From Lutjanus erythropterus (Eukaryota > Chordata > Actinopteri > Lutjaniformes > Lutjanidae), in assembly GCA_020091685.1 (NCBI GenBank), contig CM034605.1, positions 30,070,281 through 30,134,280 on the forward strand: a stretch of 64,000 nt of DNA, written 5' to 3'. The position numbers and the translations under genes are program-made. The notes under the pieces were generated by a model. It did no database searches, was not told where the DNA came from, and worked only from the letters and a program-made list of their open reading frames with translations. This document shows positions 58,997-64,000 of the stretch, piece after piece. Each line of letters starts with the position of its first letter. Positions within the stretch are counted from its first letter, which is position 1.

Positions 58997-59119
58997 GTTT
59001 CCCTGTCTACGACATCACTTGACTGTAAAGTCCTTCAGACAGAAAGATTTCTGTAATGTAACTCAAAGAATGCAATGTACACATTTTTTAAACAAGAAAT
59101 AGTTATTTCTTAGTTATAA

Positions 59120-59142
59120 TGTATATATATATATATATATAT
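59120..59142. repeat. (TA)n microsatellite
   Basis: Pure TA run. Confidence 0.85.
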
Positions 59143-59633
59143 GCTCACCGGTGCAGCTCTGTCTCGCCCCGTCTGTGACACAGTATGTCTGCTGATTGAT
59201 CATGACTTCTAACCAATCAGATGTGCTGCTGTAGGCGGGACATTGAGCCAGACTACAGAGCATAGTTGTGTATTATACTGTACAGTGTATAATGATCTAA
59301 TATATGTACATACAGCACTGTATAAGTTGGAAGTTTTTAATATTATTACCATTATCATTACTATTATCATTATTATTACATTACATAACTATGGTGATAA
59401 TTACAGACAGACAAAGATCAAAGACAAGTGCATTTTTAAAATAATTTAACCCTAATCCCACCATTTTTTTTCTTTTTTGCTGATCTGAAAAATTATCCGA
59501 TCCGTTACTCAAAACCGTGATACGATCCGTGAGCATCCTGTGTGTGTGTGTGTCTGACTCTGCACACACCTCTCATAAGTTATAGCCACTAGTTAACCAC
59601 ACACAGCGTGCTGAGGGGAAAAAGTATGTCAGG

Positions 59634-59689
59634 CCTCTTTTTGCCTTTTAGACAGGTACAGCTGTACCTGTCTAAAAGGCAAAAAGAGG
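59634..59689. repeat. Perfect 56-bp palindrome
   Basis: The arm from 59634 (CCTCTTTTTGCC..GGTACAG) is the exact reverse complement of the arm ending at 59689. The 28-bp arms have no spacer and no mismatch. It abuts the 3' side of the SINE at 59690-59826. Confidence 0.95.
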
Positions 59690-59826
59690 GGGTAGGGGGT
59701 AGAGAGAGGGGGAATGACATGCAGCAAATGGGTCACAGGTGGGAATCAAACCAGCGAGCGCTGCAGAGGACCAATACCCTCAGTACATGGGGTGACACTC
59801 TACCAACTGAGCTATGGGAGCACCCC
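59690..59826 (-). mobile_element. tRNA-derived SINE
   Basis: Read on the minus strand, the head is GGTGCTCCCATAGCTCAGTT followed by GGTAGAGTG, an RNA polymerase III A box at about 59,797-59,816. A B box GGTTTGATTCC lies at 59,742-59,752. A tRNA-unrelated tail follows (TGCTGCATGTCATTCCCCCTC). The A-B spacing is longer than in a normal tRNA and the body does not fold as a cloverleaf. It is therefore a SINE and not a tRNA gene. Confidence 0.8.
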
Positions 59827-60747
59827 TATTTTTTACTTTATTATTAGCACTACAAATAATAAAGGGCAGATTATGAATCAGCACCATTGAGCAAATTCGT
59901 GGCCCCCTTTTAACTTTGAGCACCTGCCCCTCCAAAGGTCTCTGCACGGCCCTGGTAAGCAGAGATGTCAGAAACTTGTGTTACTGGCCTGAGAACAGCG
60001 GACAGTGTTCCTCTTGCATACGCACACTCTCACACGTCCTCCCGTTTACCCTGCATGTCCGTGTCCCCCTCCACCACAGGTTGTCCTGTGATAAGACTAT
60101 CATTGGGCTGATGAAAAAGTGCACTTTGGGGAACAGCACACCAGGGAGTGGATGACGCGGTCGATGAGCTACCTTTCTGTGCTCCGCAAGCTCTGGGTAC
60201 CGCACCCAGTGCCCAGCGTGACCTGGCTTTTGTCCGTGTACATGAGGGACGCCCTCACGCGTCTGGAGACGAAAGCCAGCGTCACGTCCATCTTCGGAAA
60301 CATCCTGAAGATGGATTCCACCAAGAAGGTGAGCTTGAATTGTGAATGTTGGGAGCCATTAACTATCAGACACATTTATGTACAAATCTGTAAAATACTC
60401 TAAACCTATCTTTGATTGTATTAATGTGTGTGCGATATTTATTTTTTCATGTGGAACTGTGATGTAATGTGGCCGTCACGTTTGCATTTTCTTGCACAGA
60501 TGACGAAGAAGCTTGTGGGTGGCACCACAGCTGCCTGGGTCACCAACGTTGGCAACGAGCAGGGGCAGGTGCTCATGTCAATCCTCACGGACTCCGAGGG
60601 GGACGGACTGTTGCCCATGGTGACCGGGCTTGTGTGGCGCTACAGAGAAGCTGGAAAGGCCCCTCCTCAGGTTTTGTACGTGGACCGGGACTGCTACGCC
60701 ACCACCAGGCAGTGCAAGGTGCCGTGCGGACTCTTATTTTTAAATCT

Positions 60748-60784
<37 letters not shown>
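60748..60784. repeat. (CA)n microsatellite inside a pseudogene intron
   Basis: Pure CA run between the second and third exon blocks of the transposase-like gene. Confidence 0.9.
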
Positions 60785-60787
<3 letters not shown>

Positions 60788-61465
60788 TTCTCCTACAACT
60801 TCCTCCTCTCAGTAATCTGCTGCAGTCATAGAGATGCCTGTCTTTTTTTCGTTTTTCAGATCGCTGCCATGTTCAGCGAGTGGGACCAGCTGGTGGTGTC
60901 TGGACGTGTGGCACCTCATGCGACGCTTCATGAGGGGTGTCACCACCGAAAGCCACCAGCTGTGTAGCCTCTTCATGGTGTGCCTGTCCTTCTCAATTTT
61001 TGAGTGGGACGGGGGAGACGTGGCGTGCCTGACTGAGGCCAAGCAGTCCGAGGAGGGGAGGGACGCCCACATCACCCTGACGGCCAGGGAGCTGGCCCAC
61101 TACTGCCATCGCCGCACGAGGGGAGGAGTGGAGACTGAGCACCTTGTCCAGGAGAAGCTGGACTCCTTCTGGAAGGCGACAGGCACCTTTGGCATCCCGC
61201 TCATCGACCGCCAGAGGATGGAGGTTATTTGGAGCATGCAGCGTCGCCACCTGGCCTGCATCCAGGACCCAGAGGAAGTGGACCTGTACACCAAGATGGG
61301 GGAGGCGACCAGGGCAGGGGTCAAGCTCCCTGTCTTCCGCTGCGCCAGGGGGTCCACTTCCCTGGAGTCATTCCACCTCCACCTGTACCCCTTCATCCCA
61401 GGTGAGTGTCAAGTGTGTGAATTACAGTGCACCAGTGTGTTCAGTTCAGTGTGTGTGTTTAACTC

Positions 61466-61491
61466 TGTCTCTCTCTCTCTCTCTCTCTCTT
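61466..61491. repeat. (CT)n run inside a pseudogene intron
   Basis: Pure CT repeat extending the polypyrimidine tract before the acceptor at 61,501. Confidence 0.85.
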
Positions 61492-63343
61492 TCCTGTAAC
61501 AGGCACGTCTGCAAACGCTCTCCATTTTCAGGTGTACCTGTTGGAGGGCTTGGTGAGGTGGAATGAAAACCCGGCCGTCTGTTTTTGTCTGCTTGGTGCA
61601 GAGGAACTCATCGGGATGGACGAGGCAGAAGACGAGTGGGAGGAAAAGCAGCAGCAGCAGGAGGACGACAACGAGGGCTTTCACGAGGAGCTGGCGGACA
61701 TCAGGTTTGCCGACCACCTGAGCCAGCTCCTCCAGCCAACACAGCCCGCTCCCGCCGCCGCTGCTCCCGCCACCGCTGCTCCTGCCGCCGCTGCCTCATC
61801 ATCCCAGTCGGACCCGGCCAAGCCCATGGAGACGGAGGAGGAAGGTGTAAGTGCACTCAATGTCTACCATCCTGTAAAATCGTCTCTGTAATGAGCGGCT
61901 GTGTTTCTAAAACTCTGAACTCTGTCTGTGGCAGGATGTACGAGGACCAGACGGGCACGGAGAATACCAGCACGCCGTCCGTCTGGCCCACGCCCTCGTA
62001 AAGCTGCGTCACCAGGCCTTTGTGACGCAGTGACAAGTGAGGGAGATAGCCGCGCTCTGAACCTGTCGGACCGGCACAAGGCAGCTATCTCCTTCCCCCC
62101 GCGCCACCAGGACCGTCTGCTGAAGGGCCGGTTCAAGGCCGCACACGTCCGGTGCGGACAGTGCGACGCGGTGAGTGTAGCGTGTGTAATTGAAGGTGAA
62201 ATGCTTTGTGTGTGACTACAGTCCGTAACACAAGATTTGTCTTCTCCCCCACCCCACCCCCTCGCTGCAGTTTGTTCCTGGGGAAAGGCGCGGGGATGGC
62301 ACAGTCTCCAGATGCCAGCAGGGTAGTTGAGCCTATCTTTCTGGAGCTGTGCCGAATCCACTTCGAGGGCCGTACCATCGCAGGGGTCCGGATCAACCGC
62401 TGGGGCGCCATCAGGAGGGACTACAGTCTCATCAGAGACAACATATACAACAACAAGGAGCTCCTGGCAGCCGCCCCCGTCCAGCTGTGCGAGGTGAACC
62501 ACTGGACCCTCCTGCAGTGGTGAGACCCTTTGTTTTTATCTTTCAGTGTGTCATGCGGTGACTGTAAGAATATTATAGTGGACCAATGATGAGTGAATTT
62601 ATTTTCATCAGGCACACCAAGAGGAGCAAGGCCATGATGACGAACACTGTAACTGTGGCCGTGCCAGGGTCCACGGCCGAGCAGACCACCGCAGATCCTG
62701 TCCGGCCGTTCCAGGTTCTGCGGCAGGAGCTGGTGCAGCCTGACCATCCTCTGGCGTTCAACCTCCCCGAGGACGCCTCTGGTCAGGCTGTCACCTACCT
62801 TGGGGCACTGGCATCTGACCGCCACTGCCTCCTCCGCTGCTGCCGCCTCCTCCTCCTCCACCAGCTCCTCCTCCTCCTCCTCGCCTTCGCATTCCCCACT
62901 CCACAGCCTGGCAGATGAGGGAGGAGCAGCAGCAATGGACCTGAGAGGAAGGTGTCCTGCAAGCGGTGGCAAGCGGGAGGCGCTTTCAACACTTCCTCTG
63001 CAAGCGCTGTGGCCAGCCCAAAACGAAAGAATATGGCCACAGCCGCTTCGGAGGAGAGCACTTTTCTCCTGGGCCGAGGGACGCTTGGTGGAGGACTGGC
63101 TGGTAGAGCAGAGAAGGACGGCACCGCCAAAGGTCAGTTGCATGATATTCTGCACAGTGACGTTGTTACATTTGGTAATAACCTGTCTGACAGCCGTTTG
63201 TTCAGTTTGTGGTCTGCAGACGCCTGCCTCACAGCCTGCCACACAGCGCCCAGCCGCTCTCCTCCAGCCTGCCACACAGCACCCAATCAGACGACTTCTC
63301 CCGAAGCCGCCGCTACCACCAGACCCGAACACCACAGACCCTA

Positions 63344-64000
63344 GCCTCTGAAAATTACAGGCTTTATTAATAAAATATTAATATTATAACAATGGACATT
63401 TAGAAGTTTTATAGTGTAACTTTAATTGACATGATATTATCTTCGGTATTATAGTAACTTTAATTGACATGGGTTTTAATAATGTAGAGATGCATATAAT
63501 AAAAAGATCCAAAATAGAGAGCCCCCACCCCCTTCACTGGTGAGGCTCAGCTCTGGGCCCTCCTCTCTGCTGGCCAGAGGTCAAGGCTCTTGCCCCTCAA
63601 AAGGCCACAAAAGTCCTTTTTTCTGCCAGCCCTATTATTATATCTTAAGATATGAATAACATACAATTGAACACAGTGAAAATTGTATTTTCACATAATA
63701 GTCCCACTCTGAGTAAAACTAAATTCAAACTTCTTGTCAGTCTGTCCCTCTTCATCACACATGCATCAAATCAGCTAGTTGAAGCTGGTGTCCCATATTT
63801 GAAGACGGAGCCAAACGTTGACATCACCCTGCATTCAGCTCCTCAAAGTGTGCCACACATAGGAAATACCATCCATCTGCATCAAGCACATGGTTGCAGT
63901 GTTTACAGTTGAGGCACTACCACCATGGGCGATAGAGAGCCCATACAAATGGCCTCTGGAAGAATTTGTCATAGTTCTCTGAACCACAGTCAGTGGAGGG
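63344..64000. other. Right flank, no gene seen
   Basis: A polyadenylation-like AATAAA lies near 63,370, just past the transposase-like gene. Two direct copies of AACTTTAATTGACATG occur at about 63,418 and 63,459. An open frame of 86 codons at 63,652-63,912 has no recognisable features and I do not support it as a gene. Confidence 0.4.

Larger units (their letters stand above)
56569..59633. other. Intergenic, no gene seen
   Basis: AT-rich. It contains family A copy 9 (58,045-58,300), the GGGTGAAC-type repeat (58,903-58,996) and a TA run (59,120-59,142). No coding exon is supported. Confidence 0.5.
60075..63343 (+). pseudogene. Multi-exon transposase-like gene of an uncharacterised fish family, broken
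   Basis: Blocks joined by good GT-AG sites are 60075-60328, 60500-60718, 60860-61401, 61503-61846, 61935-62170, 62271-62519 and 62612-63343. They read in order as follows. LMKKCTLGNS and EQHTREWMTRSMSYLS come first. ILKMDSTKK, then VLYVDRDC, then LDVWHLMRRF and FSIFEWD follow; these Asp/Glu-containing blocks are spaced like an RNase H-fold transposase core. Next are HLACIQDPEEVDLYTKMG, RCARGSTSLESFHLHLYPF and SANALHFQVYLLEGLVRWN. An acidic and Pro/Ala linker leads to LNLSDRHKAAI, RTIAGVRINRWGAIRRDYS and CKRCGQPKTKEYGHSRFGG, a zinc-ribbon-like end. I recall similar multi-copy uncharacterised teleost proteins but know no name. Defects: a truncated, compressed N-terminus; a two-base loss near 60,898; an in-frame TGA at 62,031; and frame changes near 62,057 and in the last exon. 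No terminal inverted repeats were found. Confidence 0.7.

Noticed and set aside
59741-59826. A possible tRNA gene on the minus strand
   Set aside because: Good A and B boxes are present, but spacing and body do not fit a cloverleaf and a SINE-type tail follows.
61864-62502. A 212-codon minus-strand frame
   Set aside because: Antisense shadow of the broken transposase-like exons; no conserved text.
62421-63335. A 304-codon minus-strand frame
   Set aside because: It lies opposite the transposase-like gene, whose plus-strand exons explain the sequence. The minus frame is low-complexity (poly-Glu/Ala) and has no recognisable domain.

Overview
The window is vertebrate nuclear DNA, almost certainly from a spiny-rayed teleost fish. 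Genes are sparse and split by GT-AG introns. CA/TA microsatellites are abundant, and several dispersed repeats typical of percomorph fish recur many times. The neighbouring minus-strand genes syt16 and snapc1 reproduce the SNAPC1-SYT16 neighbourhood known from human chromosome 14q23. There are no bacterial features, no CRISPR array and no convincing functional tRNA or rRNA gene.

Layout. 1-31.6 kb: the 5' part of syt16 on the minus strand. Four coding exons give 219 codons with the transmembrane anchor; the C2 domains must lie beyond the left edge. The introns are full of microsatellites, MITE-like repeats and a LINE fragment. 31.6-34.3 kb: intergenic, with diverged local duplications and a short inverted-repeat element carrying a THAP-like reading frame. 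34.3-39.2 kb: a complete ten-exon snapc1 on the minus strand. 40.2-41.9 kb: yipf6 on the plus strand, head to head with snapc1 about 1 kb away and with only one intron. 42-50 kb: repeats, including an L1-like LINE whose 5' half is inverted relative to its 3' half, with a Rex3/RTE-like fragment and a long AT tract between them. 50.3-52.6 kb: an F-box/leucine-rich-repeat gene whose frame is broken many times, always in the same direction through exon 1. 53-57 kb: MITE-like elements and a pogo-like non-autonomous transposon. 59.6-63.3 kb: a perfect 56-bp palindrome fused to a tRNA-derived SINE, followed by a broken, intron-bearing gene of a transposase-like fish family with a C-terminal zinc-ribbon-like motif.

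The three recognisable host genes are not a pathway. SNAPC1 works in snRNA promoter recognition, YIPF6 in Golgi membrane traffic and SYT16 in membrane or vesicle interactions. The most likely under-described system is the multi-exon transposase-like gene at 59.9-63.3 kb. All family assignments are from reading the sequence; no database search was run.
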